Assembly (NCBI GenBank): GCA_013339895.1
Contig: JABACO010000007.1
Location: forward strand, 9,195,635 to 9,259,634
From: Ephydatia muelleri
Taxonomy: Eukaryota > Porifera > Demospongiae > Spongillida > Spongillidae
Direction: 5' to 3'
DNA: 64,000 bases
Part shown: positions 1-11,051 of the stretch, piece by piece
Layout: every line of letters starts with the position of its first letter
How positions within the stretch are numbered: position 1 is the stretch's first letter
Position numbers and translations under genes: made by a program
Notes under the pieces: generated by a model
Seen by the model: the letters and a program-made list of their open reading frames with translations, nothing else
Databases searched by the model: none
What the model was told of the DNA's origin: nothing

Positions 1-1370
1 ACCATGTACAAACAAGGCACACACACCACGTACACACCAGGCACACACACCATGTACACACAAGGCACTCACATCAGTACACACAAGGCATTCACACCAT
101 GCACACACAAGGCACTCACACCATGTACACACAAGGCACACACACCATGTACACACAAGGCACTCACACCATGTACACACAAGGCACTCACACCATGTAC
201 ACACAAGGCACTCACACCATGTACACACAAGGCACTCACACTATGTACACACAAGGCACTCACACCATGCACACACAAGGCACTCACACCATGTACGCAC
301 AAGGCACTCACACCATGTACACACAAGGCACTCATACCATGTACACACAAGGCACACACACCATGTACACACAAGGCACTCACACCATGAACATACAAGG
401 CACTCACACCATGCACACACAAGGTACTCACAACATGTACACACAAGGCACTCACACCATGCACACAAGGCACTCACACCATGTACACACAAGGCACACA
501 CCATGTACACATGCACAAGGCACACACACCATGTACACATCAGGCACACACATACACACAAGGCACAAACACCATGTACACACAAGGCACTCACACTATG
601 TACAAACAAAGCACTCACACTATGTACACACAAGGCACTCACACCATGCACACACAAGGCACTCACACCATGTACGCACAAGGCACTCACACCATGTACA
701 CACAAGGCACTCACACCATGTACACACAAGGCACACACACCATGTACACACAAGGCACTCACACCATGAACATACAAGGCACTCACACCATGCACACACA
801 AGGTACTCACATCATGTACACACAAGGCACTCACACCATGCACACAAGGCACTCACACCATGTACACACAAGGCACACACCATGTACACATGCACAAGGC
901 ACACACACCATGTACACATCAGGCACACACACCATGTACACACAAGGCACAAACACCATGTACACACAAGGCACTCACACTATGTACAAACAAAGCACTC
1001 ACACCATGTAACACACAAGGCACTCACACCATGTACACACAAGGCACACACACCATGTACACACAAGGCACTCACACCATGTACACACAAGGCACACACA
1101 CCATGTACACACAAGGCACTCACACCATGTACACACAAGGCACTCACACCATGTACACACAAGGCACTCACACTGTGTACACACAAGGCACTCACATCAT
1201 GTACACACAAGGCACACACACACAAGGCACTCACACCATGTACACACAAGGCACTCACACCATGAACACACAAGGCACTCACACCATGTACGCACAAGGC
1301 ACTCACACCATGTACAAACAAGGCACACACACCATGTACACACAAGGCACATACACCATGTACACAGGAG
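1..1370. repeat. 24-bp minisatellite with higher-order structure
   Basis: About 57 tandem copies of a 24-bp unit close to ACACAAGGCACTCACACCATGTAC, starting at or before the window edge. Since 24 is a multiple of three, several frames stay open on both strands and give 8-residue repeats (HTMYTQGT-like). These are repeat artefacts, not genes. A longer period is visible: the irregular stretch beginning at 481 recurs at 860, an offset of 379 bp, with the same substitutions around it. The array has therefore also been copied in larger blocks. Confidence 0.95.
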
Positions 1371-1404
1371 GGGTGGTGTGCAAAGCCTTGGTAGAACACA
1401 GGAG

Positions 1405-1500
1405 TGGTGGCGTGCACACACACACATCACATGCAAGTGCACGCAACATATGCACACACACACCAACACACACACACACACACCAACACACACACCACTG
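1405..1500. repeat. CA-rich simple sequence
   Basis: An imperfect CACA tract interrupted by ACAC-CA and ATGCA words. It follows the minisatellite after a short non-repetitive bridge (1371-1404). Confidence 0.85.
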
Positions 1501-1618
1501 ACAAGGCTATGCGCCATTAAGCCCAGACATATCCTGTGCATAAACATAGACCTTGCTCCGTAAACCACAATGGTGATTAGTTACCTATGGGGAGTGCATT
1601 GTAAGATTCACTCTAGGA

Positions 1619-1803
1619 TAAAATAGATTCACCTCTTATCTGGAACCTATGAGGTGTGAAAACCCATTCAATTCCCATACATTTATATAGGCAGATGTTA
1701 TTTTGATCTGGGAGTGAATTATCAGTTTCAATCCCGGATGAAAATGATTCGCCTCTTATCAGTAACCTATGAGGTGTGAAAACCCATTCAATTCCCATAT
1801 ATT
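1619..1803. repeat. Two-copy direct repeat, period about 120 bp
   Basis: A block of about 56 bp (GATTC-CCTCTTATC ... CCATTCAATTCCCATA) at about 1625-1681 recurs at about 1745-1800 with few changes. The intervening sequence also resembles itself, so this looks like a two-copy tandem repeat. No coding signal is seen. The rest of 1501-2260 is AT-rich and holds no gene I can support. Confidence 0.7.
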
Positions 1804-2261
1804 GATAGATAGGCCGGTAGTAGATTTAATCGCTGTGTGAGAAGTCGTTTTGGCATAGGAAATCATAGCAATTCTGGTAGCTAGGTAATTGTATCAATAC
1901 ATATCCATTCCCGCCTAAACGACTACTTACGCGCAACTGACCACTCCAAAGTGTCTACCAACAGTCTTCATCATCATCAAACTTACAGAATGAAAATAAA
2001 AAGCAAAAGCATGTGTATTGCGTGTGTATGCGTGTGTGCATCTGTATGCAGGGTATGTGGGTTTTCATATGTGTTTCCGTTATATGTAAGACCGAATCCA
2101 TGCATGACAGCTTTCCAATATGTGCATGCATAATATTAAATGCGCGGAATGCAGAAACATATACATATCCATTCATAAACTTCACAAGCTCATAATGAAT
2201 AATTACAACATTGAAGTCATTGAAATGCAGGTTAATTAGACAGATCACCATGTACCAAACG

Positions 2262-2560
2262 CTAAATTGTTTTCAACTGTTTCAAAATGTTGATTGAGGT
2301 ATATATGTATTCATCTTGGTGCAAACCGCTTTTTGCTTCATCTGCAGAGTGTTTAATTAAGCCACTTGTATATGAATCGCCACAGCGAGCATATACATGA
2401 ATCGTTGCATTCAACAAAGAAGCAGCTGCAATTATATCCACTTCATTGGCCCAAACACCCAGACTCTGTATCGTAGATCGCCTCATATACTGTTCCATGC
2501 ATTTATCATATGATATACAGACGCAGTTCTTGATGAAAGTCTTGAGATCCTGTTACAACA
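2262..2560 (-). pseudogene. OTU-like cysteine protease domain fragment
   Basis: The minus-strand reading frame contains YMRRSTIQSLGVWANEV followed by DIIAAASLLNATIHVY. This matches the pattern of the middle of OTU-family domains (W-A-x-E-h-(D/E)-I-x-A-A-x-x-h-x-x-x-I-x-V-Y). The catalytic Cys motif expected upstream is not visible, and the frame runs out before the catalytic His. OTU domains are often carried by transposons or decayed gene families in invertebrate genomes. A second, diverged fragment lies at 7591-7848. This is best read as one orphan exon or a remnant. A real exon of a gene extending beyond what I can see is not excluded. Confidence 0.5.
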
Positions 2561-3320
2561 GGTGCATTATAGGCTGCTACACATGTGAATGATTTCCATG
2601 GAAAAGCATTTGTCCTACATGTTTATATGTTGCTCTGTTTCTACTACTGACAAGATAACTTGCATATTGTCTAACAAACCATTTACGGTGAATTGCTTGC
2701 CACAGAAATAACTTCTTTTGTCAGGCATATATATCATCCAGATCAGATGAACTCATCAGAAATAAGTGCTTCCAAGGACAGCGACAGGCTTCAAGTAGGA
2801 ATTGAGCCACAATTTACCGATTACCGGCCGAATTAATTATCCACAATGACTTAGCCTCAGAAAATTTTCCTTTTCGTAACGTATGGTCTTCGAGTTAAAT
2901 ACAGGAGCAGAACAAAGCTCAAGGAAAGTCACATTGTACCATTTTTATACACGCTAAGGCATATTTTCATACCGTTGTGTGGTCGCGATCTCGGTTTTTC
3001 TATCGGTCGTGTGCTCGTGTACAAATTACGCAATGTGGTGAAAACAGCGCTACTTTGGCAGAGACTGAATGCTCTGTTTCTTCAGTCTGAGTACAAAGTA
3101 AGGGTTCCTTTCAAGAGTTTCTTATAATAAACGTGTGAATTGTTTCGCTCTAGTGTTTGTAAACGACGACAGCTGATAACTCATTTTGAAGTAAGTTCTA
3201 TTTATTGCGCGCATGCAAATTCTATCAGGATACGCATCTAGCCTGGTGTTTGAAGTGGTCTGTGGGCTATTGGGGAGTGTTGGCGCTGCAATATGATTGT
3301 ATATAGAGGTGACAGGGTTA
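2561..3320. other. AT-rich stretch without a recognisable gene
   Basis: Non-repetitive AT-rich DNA with stops in every frame. I see no RNA gene, mobile-element terminus or conserved motif. Confidence 0.5.
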
Positions 3321-3429
3321 GTATTGTATGAAGGTATTTATAGCATTGTAACTGGTATGTAGTGATTTTGGATGGTATATGGAGTTTTGGAAGATTGTAA
3401 GTTGGTTATTTAGAATGGGTAGGTGGGAT

Positions 3430-3710
3430 AATAGGGCATGTGTGTATGCTTGTGTGTATGTTGTGATTATGCATGTGTGTGTGTTGTGTATGTGCATCTG
3501 TGTTTTGTGTGTTTGTGTGCATGTGTGTTGTATGTACGTGTGTGGTAAATTGTGTGTTGTGTGTGTTTGCAGCATGTGTCCATCTGTGTGTATGTGTGTA
3601 CATGTGTGTTGTGTCATATGTATTGTGTGTGTATGCGAGTGTGCATCTGTATGCAGGTGTGTACATGTGTTCATGTGTGTGTTGTATGTTGTTTTTCATA
3701 TGTGTACAAA
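3430..3710. repeat. TG-rich low-complexity tract
   Basis: Imperfect TGTGTG/TGTATG/TGCATG words over about 280 bp. Open frames across it on both strands consist of Cys/Val/Met or Thr/His/Asn and come only from the repeat composition. Confidence 0.85.
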
Positions 3711-3927
3711 CCGCGATGTTCTCTGAGATCGCTCGCTACTTAGTTCGCAGTTGCAATTTCTTTCTCTTTGATCACGTGCACTACACACAATTACATTAAT
3801 CAAAAATGCATTTAATTAAGTTCTGGCACTCCCCCAATTGGCTAGTGGCAACTAGCCAATTTCAGAGTTTGATTCATTTAGATGCTGTGACTGCCTTGAT
3901 CCTCAGCTTGGTCACCTCCGCTGCACC

Positions 3928-4362
3928 TCATCTAGGTAGCCTTCTCAACATGTCTTGCTGTTCAGCTCCTCTCGTTAGTGGTTCAGATTCTTTTTCCTCA
4001 TGGTCTGCGTGATTTAATTCAAACAGATATAATAGTTGAACTGGTCCCTTAAGTGTTGTTGTCCCTGATCTCGATGCAACTGGAACTACTGCAGCTCTGA
4101 TCTGTTCATCGTGCCCTTTGATAAGTCTCTCTACCTTTCCCAGCCTCCAGTATGTTCTGGGATAGGCTTCATCATGCACCAGAACAATGTCACTCAGCGC
4201 AATATGGCGTCCCATACCACCTGTTGCGATACTGAATCTGTGCATACCCCTCAGCCCAAGGTATTCATCTCTCCAGCGCTTCCAAAAGGTAAACCAGAGT
4301 ACACCATAGGACACAAGACCCGCAAAAGCGGTACGTGCACGTTCATACATGAAATCCACCAG
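3928..4362 (-). pseudogene. BEL/Pao retrotransposon polyprotein C-terminus (DUF5641-like)
   Basis: A 143-codon frame contains FWKRWRDEYL, then LSDIVLVHDE, then PRTYWRLGKVERLIKGHD, and a final GPVQLLYLFEL. This order (W-K-R-W-x-x-E-Y-L, G/S-D-I-V-L-h, P-R-x-x-W-x-L-G-x-V, P-V-Q-x-L-Y-x-L-E) is characteristic of the C-terminal domain that follows the integrase in BEL/Pao elements. The reverse transcriptase and integrase that should lie upstream (above 4362 on the minus strand) are absent. Unrelated sequence and a LINE fragment begin there instead. This is therefore only the 3' end of an element. The frame ends after LRRLPR. The 3' LTR was not delimited. Confidence 0.8.
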
Positions 4363-4419
4363 TGAGTCTCACACTCAAGGCAGACACAACATAAGGTCAG
4401 CAATACACAGAGTCAGCCA

Positions 4420-6500
4420 GTCTTCGCCCTCCATATTCCGTAGCTGCCTTTGATGGCTTCAGAGCAGCATAGTTTTCTGAATAAGGCAGCATAGCTGTGG
4501 CCGATAGAGAGCTTTCCTTGTCTGGGTCCCAGCTCCCCAATGCACCTACAACAAACCCGTCCACCTCCACTTTCTGGAAGCCTTTTGATGGCAGAAGGGC
4601 CTTTAGCTGTTGGTTGGACTCCTGGCCCTCATTGCAACAGTCGCTCTCAGTTGTTGTAATGCCACTGCACGAATCACAGGGTCTCTGGTATCTCCCAGAA
4701 ACTTGAAAGCCTGGGCTGCCTTCGCGACGTAGGCTTCATCTTCGGCATTGGGGACACCCAAGCCCCCAGAGGCCTGGGGAAGGTACAGGTATTGGGAGCA
4801 CGTCCTTTGAGGGAGCTTGAGCCCTTGCTTGATTATGCCCCTCAATTTGGTGTCAAGCCGTCTACACCAAATGGGCCCGGGAAAGATGACCTGGAAGATG
4901 AATTTCAGCCTGGGGAAGAGGAACCGGCAAAAGACGTCGAGCTTCTGCCATTCTGCAAGGAGACTCTTGAATATGGCAGAAGTGTCCCTCAGGAGGTCCT
5001 CCTTTACAGAGTCCAAGTCCTGATCCCTTGTTCGGAAGGCCCCAGTAGGGCATCCCAGATACCTGTACCGTTCTGCCCATGTGAGGGCTGGGATGATGTC
5101 GCCACCCCAGGTGTGGGGTGAACAGGCGGTCCACGTATATTCTGGGGGCCTGGTTTACCATGCACATTGACCCACACTTTTTCGCGTTGATGCGGAAGCC
5201 TGACCAATCCCGAACTCTGCACACCGATCCAGTACGCTCTGCATCTTCGTCTTGCTGGAGGCAATGACGCAGACGTCGTCCGCATACGCTAATGTGTTGA
5301 TGTTGTATCTGGCAATAGAGTACCCTCCCTGGCTGGCAGACAGATGACGCAGAAGACCTATCACAACATTGAAGAGGATTGGGCTGAGGAGGCAACCCTG
5401 CTTGACTCCTCGCCGTTGTGGTATGGGGGGTGTGCGGGATTCCCTGCCGGTCCGGATGGCAACAGTGGCATGGCTGTATATGTCCTGTACTACTCTCAGG
5501 ACAGACCCTAAGAGGCCCACGCGTTCCATAAAAGATAACATTAGGTGGTGGGACACAGATGGGAACGCGTCCTTGATGTCCAGCCATGCCAATAGTAGGT
5601 TCTTCTCCCGTCGAGAGTCGCCTAAGATGGAGCGCAGTAGGAAAATGTGTACGCCGCCGCATCCATCGTACGCCAAGAAGCCTTTTTGGGCAGGGGAGAA
5701 AGATGACATCGCTGTGGCCCATGATGCAATCCGCTTGGCTATTATGGCCGCGTACAGTTTATATACAGTCAGCTGCACACTGACGGTCCTCCAGTTCTTG
5801 AGTTCTGCAGGCTCACCTCCCTTGTGAAGAAGTGTTATTGTGGAGTGTTTCCACGCCGATGGAACCCTGGCGTTTGTCCTGCAGATGTTGTAGAGATATC
5901 AGCGAGGATGGCTCCTTTCGGGTCCACCCATCTCCAGTTGGCATAGGTAAGTCCATCTACTTAGGGGCAGTGTTGCTCATCCCCTGAACTGCCTGACAAT
6001 TTCCTTGGGAGAGAACGGTTCACTCAACACATCCTCGTCAGTATCCTCGCCATCCTGTGGGGGGAACAGCCAGTCTGGGGTCGGGGGAGACTCCGCATAT
6101 GCGGCTGTGAAGTGGGCCACCATCTTCTCTTCGGCCACTTTACAGTAGAGTGGTGGACTGTCGGATAGGATACGCCTTACACAGGCACTCGGGTTGGCCC
6201 TCTACTGTCGCTGAAAGGACGCGTATTCGGCTGCTCGTCGTGCCCACCCTGATGCTCGGCGACTCGGTTGTGGCTCCCCTTGTCCAGTGCTTTGCTGTTC
6301 CCTCTGTCTCCTTCGGCGGGCCCACTGGGATGTGGGGTTGGTGGGACGCTGATTCTGGATATTTATGGCGACCTTGATCGCAGCAGACCACCGGCTGAGG
6401 GTCTCTTCAAAGGCCACCCACTCAAATTGTCCCAACGTTCGCCCAGTATAGGGTCTGATGTCTTGTTGGAAGGGGAAGTGTAGTGTCTCATCCAAGTTGT
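4420..6500 (-). mobile_element. RLE-type LINE fragment, chimeric (lineage ii body, lineage i C-terminus)
   Basis: Read on the minus strand, the N-terminal conserved box (PFQQDIRPYTGR, FEWVAFEETLSRWSAA, NPTSQWARRRR) lies at 6495-6140. RT domain pieces follow at 5778-5155 (QKGFLAYDG, GVKQGCLLSPILFN, TLAYADDVCV), then the thumb region at 5016-4612 (LAEWQKLDVFCRF, GGLGVPNAEDEA). The sequence then jumps straight to an endonuclease C-terminal tail (KGFQKVEVDGFVVGALGSWD, then FRKLCCSEAIKGSY). The RLE core is missing between these parts. The body matches lineage ii and the tail matches lineage i, so two elements have been joined near 4612. Several frameshifts are present. No U2 sequence flanks it, and the 3' side runs into the BEL/Pao fragment. 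Confidence 0.85.
5155..5810 (-). pseudogene. Reverse transcriptase domain of decayed LINE
   Basis: About 207 codons of RT fingers and palm. The first catalytic region is AWLDIKDAFPSVSH. The GVKQGCLLSPILFN motif follows, then the catalytic YADD in LAYADDVCVIAS. The frame is broken just after the palm, where QASASTRKSV no longer matches the usual AGLxFN-x-KKCG thumb entry. The enzyme would copy LINE RNA at a nicked target. The frameshift and missing endonuclease make this copy inactive. Confidence 0.85.
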
Positions 6501-6509
6501 CCTGTCACG

Positions 6510-6650
6510 CCTAATTTTGTCCCGGCGGACAAATTTAGGCAGCCTGAAATGGTCCGGCGGACAAAATCAAGCTGCACGAAATAGTCCACCGGACAACTTT
6601 AGGCTGCTTGATTTGGCCCCACTATGCCTGTTTTTGTCCGGTGCACAGCT
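6510..6650. repeat. Cluster of inverted GTCCGSCGGAC words
   Basis: Four diverged copies of a palindromic word around TGTCC-GGCGGACAA (about 6521, 6553, 6587 and, weaker, 6637), separated by AGGC(T/A)GC(C/T)TGA-like spacers. The spacing is about 33-36 bp for the first three. The cluster borders the 5' edge of the chimeric LINE. It could be a short satellite or the subterminal repeats of a DNA transposon. Confidence 0.5.
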
Positions 6651-6659
6651 GTCAAGACT

Positions 6660-7590
6660 GAACCACTATATAGATTGATGCATGGCTGGGGGTTAACCTT
6701 GACCGGCATGCAATACCAAACTGATTTAATCGATTATACGCGGAAGATGCAAAGTTGCGTATATACGCAGCCTGCGTATATAGCAGGACATTGCCAGTGG
6801 TTATTGTGTATATAGAGATGGCCATAAACGAATGATTGTTATACCAACAGGGTCTGTGCAAAAGTTAAATAGCTATATCTTACAGTCTTCATGTAGGGGA
6901 GGGATGCAGCGCGTGATAAGGTCTGATACTGCACACCCAGCGCACATACACGGCTATCAACACATTACTATATGCGTACATTCAGTGTTTGCTACCAACG
7001 CATCCCTAAATATATTCAGCGTACAACCATGTATGCACCCACAAAGTCCACTCACGTACACCTACGCGCTACCAGCTACATACATAACTACATACGTATT
7101 GCTCAGAGGCATTATATACAAATGATCATCTCTCGCTCAAAAGAGTTGCGTCGATCTCAACCACTGCAAAACGAAACTTCACAAGATCTCAAAAAATTGT
7201 CTCTCTAAAAAATTCCACGCCGTGCATGCGAGTACGAAGGTTTTCTGATACCATGCATGAAAAATGATAAACATGTTACATTTCCGCGTATAATCGGTTA
7301 AATATCAATTTCCTTTTATTAGATTATTTTTGTTCATGTTATTACTGCACTGAGATGTGATAATATAGTGATTCATACAATAATATAGTACCTTTAATAG
7401 TTATGCTTGCATGCAGTTAATGGACAATATATCATACACTGACTTAAAACAGCACATTAATGACATTTACATGTATACAGTATTCAAACACCTAGTAGCA
7501 CATGCAAAACATGAAAATGAACTGTTTGCCTCGGAAGTTTTGTAACTTCTTACATCTTTTTAACCACTTCAAAATGATCTTGCACAATGG
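6660..7590. other. AT-rich stretch without a recognisable gene
   Basis: Rich in TATACGC/GCGTATA words (for example 6735-6785) and CATA/TACA words. There are short open frames only, and none has a recognisable domain. Confidence 0.5.
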
Positions 7591-7848
7591 TTATACAAAT
7601 TGATTCTTCTTGGTGTAGGTATAATAAAGTGCCCACACATAGATCTTTCCAGTAAAGTTCCAGACATGAATTTTTGTATTCAGCCAACAAGAAGCAGCAG
7701 TTGTTTCCAAATCTGTGGCCCATTCTCCAAGAAACTGCATCTTCGATTGCATGATATAGGATTGCATAGATTGATTACGAGTCAAAAGACTGGATAGTTT
7801 TTCATTTGAGGAATTAGATGTCATGTACGTTGTAATAAGTAGCCTCAT
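7591..7848 (-). pseudogene. Second OTU-like domain fragment
   Basis: The minus-strand frame contains YIMQSKMQFLGEWATDLETT, then AASCWLNTKIHVWNFTGKIY. This aligns by eye with the 2262-2560 fragment (YMRRSTIQSLGVWANEVDII, AAASLLNATIHVYARCGD) and with the middle of OTU domains. The catalytic residues lie outside the visible part. Its frame ends near AT-rich sequence rather than a clear splice site. Two similar orphan fragments within 6 kb suggest a repeated element rather than a single gene. Confidence 0.45.
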
Positions 7849-7869
7849 TTCTTCATGATACTCATGTGA

Positions 7870-8213
7870 TCCAGTAACTAAGGGGGCAGCCCTGCTTGAC
7901 TCCCCTCAGACAGTGGATCTGGGGGGACCTCCCCAGCCCGGTTTGAATGGAGGTGGTAGAGCCCATGTATATGTCTTTGATGATTGCTGCTGTAAGCCCC
8001 TGGAGGCCCGTCAGGCTTAGCACTTTGAGTACAATTGGGTGGGGTACTGACCCAAAGGCGTCCTTTAAGTCGAACCACACAATGTTTGCAGGCTTCTTCC
8101 TTTTCCTAGCGTCTTGAAAGATGAACTTGAGGACAAAGCCGTGTTCCAGGCAGCCTTCAAATGGCAGGAAACCCTTCTGAGAGGGACTGATGATGGAGTT
8201 ACTCAAGGCCCAG
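7870..8213 (-). mobile_element. LINE RT fragment (lineage i), cut by a hAT element
   Basis: The fragment encodes SPSQKGFLPFEGCLEHGF, then ANIVWFDLKDAFGSVPHPIV, MGSTTSIQTGLGRSPQIHC and GVKQGCPLS. It is nearly identical to part of the LINE at 30.1-33.3 kb (WALSNSIVSPSQKS onward). It stops at the left end of the hAT element. The expected upstream RT sequence does not resume on the other side of that element, so a simple insertion into this LINE is not demonstrated. Confidence 0.85.
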
Positions 8214-8483
8214 CAGGGCTGTCGTGATATATCGCGATATACGATATATCGCGATATGCAATATTTTTTATATATCGCGATTTCCGATATATGTATTTTT
8301 TGGCGTTTCAATATATTTTTCGGGGTATTTCATGAAAAAAAACTTGCGCGGAAATAGACGGAAAAGCACAGTGATTGGCGGAAATTAGAGTTATAACGAA
8401 ATATCAGCATGTGTATTTGAAACGGCGATAAATATACGCGTGCATTCGGTGCTGAAAGCCATTTAATTAAAACAATTTAGCAT

Positions 8484-9000
8484 TATGCCTCAGGAATATG
8501 CGAGTCGTTCTGGCAGAAGACTCCATCGTTTCTTCTGGAGTATATTTTTGGCTGTGGAGAAAACCCTTTCTGCAGGTGCAGTGGAGGCTGGAATTGATAG
8601 GTACTTCCTTGCCAGTTTGGCAACATGAGGGAAGTGGACTTCATGTTTTCGCCACCATTCAATTGGGTCATCCTTCCTGAAATTTATTTCAGCTTCCTTA
8701 AGATACCTCTGGTACTCATCTTCAATGTGATCTTCATCTCCAACAGCAATTTCTTCACGAGGAGATTGATCTGTTTGACCAAACAGAAGGTCGAAATCCT
8801 CCTCTGCTGATGTGACTGCTGCTTTCTTTGCTGGAGGCTCATGATAATCTTTATCGTCACTGCCATCCTCATCTGCTTCATCCTTCTGCACAACATTCAT
8901 CATTTCTGTTCTCAACTGACTAAAAATGGTTTGCCTATTGGAGCAGTTTAGCCACGATAAACTTTTGTGTCCTGGATGAGTTATTGCTCCCATTCCCAAC
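8484..9000 (-). pseudogene. hAT transposase C-terminal dimerisation region
   Basis: The frame ends with WWRKHEVHFPHVAKLARKYL, then SIPASTAPAERVFSTAKNIL and QKKRWSLLPE. This is the hAT C-terminal signature (W-W, L-A-x-x-Y-L-x-(I/V)-P-A-(S/T)-x-x-x-x-E-R-x-F-S). An acidic stretch (DEADEDGSDDKDYHEPP) precedes it, as in ZBED-type transposases. Upstream exons of the same protein are at 9192-9560, about 9770-9905, 9960-10129 and 10204-10415. Confidence 0.85.
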
Positions 9001-9191
9001 AGGAGGTCTGATTGGATCCCAACGTCGCCTCATGTCCTGCAATATAAAGCCCCTGACGTCTTGCACTACTTTTGGAAGATTGTTCCAACGGGTCCCTAAT
9101 TGCCAGTGCACTGGCGGTGTTGTTCATTGGAGTCCATCCACAAGAGTTGTAATATACCTGAAACACCGCCTACAGTAGGGTACTTTTCTCC

Positions 9192-10570
9192 CTACAGAAA
9201 GTCTGTGGCAATTTGAAACGGCTTCAACAGCGAACACAACTTCTCTGCAGCCAGCCATTCGTCAGCAGATGGTACTAGATGAGCGTATTTGCTTTCAGCC
9301 AAGACATTTGTAATGTGCTTCTGCAGTAGTACACATCGTTGTAACATGTAAAATGTGGAGTTCCACCTTGTGCAGATGTCCTTGATAAGCTTATAGCTGC
9401 GTCTATGTGGGAGCATTGGAACATCTACAATGGCATCAGACTCATCTTCAGGCTGCACACCATCATCTTCATGCGACTCATCTTCAGACTTGACACCATC
9501 ATCTTCCTGTGACTCATTTTCAGCGCATCCAGCAGCATCGGGCTGTTGTTGATGTTGCATGAAATCGTTCTGAACCGCTCAATCAATGAAGCAGAAGGGC
9601 AGTTCTTTACCTAAAGGAAGAACAAATTTTACTCATTGTGCATGCCATGCATATTACACAACCAGCTATATAGCTGTGCTGATGTGTTAGTATTAGGTAC
9701 TAATACCTCTAGGAATTTTTGATGGATAGTTGCAACTTGTGGCAAGAGCATCGCACTTGCTCTTCACTAATTCCCTCTTCAATCAGCTTCCTAATTGCTG
9801 CAACAAAATTAGCTCCTTGATCAGAGGCGATTGCGTCTAGCCGATTTTCAAGCATGAATTCTGTGTTTACCGAACCCTTCACTATTGATGAAATTTCTTC
9901 TGCTGTATGTGAAGCTTTATTTCATGAAATGCATTAATTAACACTGTTATGATGATAATTTTTCTTACCATTGCTGATGGATACACCAAGCACGCATGAC
10001 ATCAAATTCCACTGAGAATCAAGCCAGTGTGCAGTTATGGCAATATATGAATCTCCTGTGTGCATTGATGCAGTATCAGTTGTGATGGAAACTGAGACAG
10101 CATCGGCAATCATCGCTTTGATCTAGTAAGAGAAACACAATCATATGCACAAAAACTAATGAAAATTATAATTATTAAGGATGAGCCAGCTTTATAGCTA
10201 ACCTTTTTCAAGACGTTCTCATACTGCATGTCAATCAGTAGAGTCGTCTTAGTCCTGTGGGGTATTTCATATGAACCATTTGATATGTAATCCAGGAATT
10301 CTCGAAACTCTGGGCTGTCCATTAACTTTGGTGGAAGCAGGTTTGCAGTGAAGGCTTTGACCAGTAGTTCGTTAACTCTGGTAAGTTTTTCTCCCTTCAA
10401 AACATTGGGTTGCATCTGAGTGATGTATCTTTCCAGGATTCCTTTACCGGCAGACAGTCCAGTACTGGAACACCCTTTATCTCTGCAGACTGTGCTTGAA
10501 CCAGGGCTAGGGGTAGCAGGGCTGGTACTGGTGGTGGTGCAGCCTATTCGAGCAACTTCCTTATCACACC
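9192..10570 (-). pseudogene. hAT transposase core exons
   Basis: Read on the minus strand, 10415-10204 encodes LLPPKLMDSPEFREFLDYIS and then RTKTTLLIDMQYENVLKK. A GT...AG intron follows (about 10203-10130, GTTAGC to TTACTAG). The next exon has AVSVSITTDTASMHTGDSYI and ITAHWLDSQWNLMSCVLG, the usual hAT region around the first catalytic Asp (T-T-D-x-x-x-x). A GTAAGAAAAA donor starts a second intron near 9969. The later exon near 9900-9770 includes AIASDQGANFVAAIRKL and CSCHKLQLS. The 9560-9192 exon has CTRWNSTFYMLQR, the conserved R-W-N-S-T box. Splice signals and domain order support a spliced transposase, now frameshifted. Confidence 0.7.
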
Positions 10571-10669
10571 TATTAGGCCTATATCAGTAAATGAATTATT
10601 GTGAAACATATAATGTCATTTATTGCTGAGTAGCAGATAAGGCCTGAAGACCAAAAAGGACTTACATTA

Positions 10670-10942
10670 TGCTGCTTTCTGTGACACCAACAACACCATG
10701 CACAGATTTTAGGTGATGTCGCATGTTAGACGTGTTGTTGCCCTTTCTGGAAACCCTGCACAGCACCTGTTGCATACAACCCAGGAGGACCAAATCGCTT
10801 TCCTGTGCCACCCAAAATGTTCCCACACGTCACTCCTAAACGTTTTGCGGTCAACGGCCACAATATCCTTATTCCCTACAGCATGGTAGGACGGTCTATC
10901 AGTCGCTTCTTTTGATCCCGCCATAACGTTTAACCTCAACAA
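10670..10942 (-). pseudogene. BED zinc finger of hAT transposase
   Basis: The frame from 10942 has SDVWEHFGWHRKAIWSSW followed by VVCNRCC. After a one-base frame change the sequence continues as GNNTSNMRHHLKSVHG. Together these form the BED pattern (W-x-x-F, C-x2-C, N-T-S-N-x-x-x-H-L-x-x-x-H), which binds DNA at transposon ends. The frameshift near 10755 breaks it. A GTAAGT donor near 10664 would end the exon. Confidence 0.75.
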
Positions 10943-11051
10943 AGATTATTATAGAAATTAATAGCAATTAATACTTTAATCACTTTAATAACCATAAATA
11001 TATATCGCGATATGGACGATATCGGCAGAAGACCATATCGCGGCAGCACTG

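Larger units (their letters stand above)
8214..11051 (-). mobile_element. hAT DNA transposon with BED finger
   Basis: The ends are imperfect inverted repeats: CAGGGCTGTCGTGATAT at 8214 and, in reverse complement, CAGTGCTGCCGCGATAT ending at 11051 (14 of 17 identical). Both are followed inward by ATATATCGCGATAT-type words. The flanks AGGCCCAG (8206-8213) and AGGCATAG (11052-11059) match at 6 of 8 positions, the right length for a hAT target duplication, though an imperfect one. The minus strand encodes a BED-type zinc finger, a transposase core in several exons, and the C-terminal dimerisation region. Frameshifts indicate an inactive copy. Confidence 0.8.

Noticed and set aside
4-1501. Several long open frames on both strands (Thr/His- or Cys/Val-rich)
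   Set aside because: They come from the 24-bp period of the minisatellite, which is divisible by three. There is no non-repeat coding sequence.
3318-3674. His/Thr-rich and Cys/Val-rich frames
   Set aside because: They are products of the TG/CA low-complexity tract.
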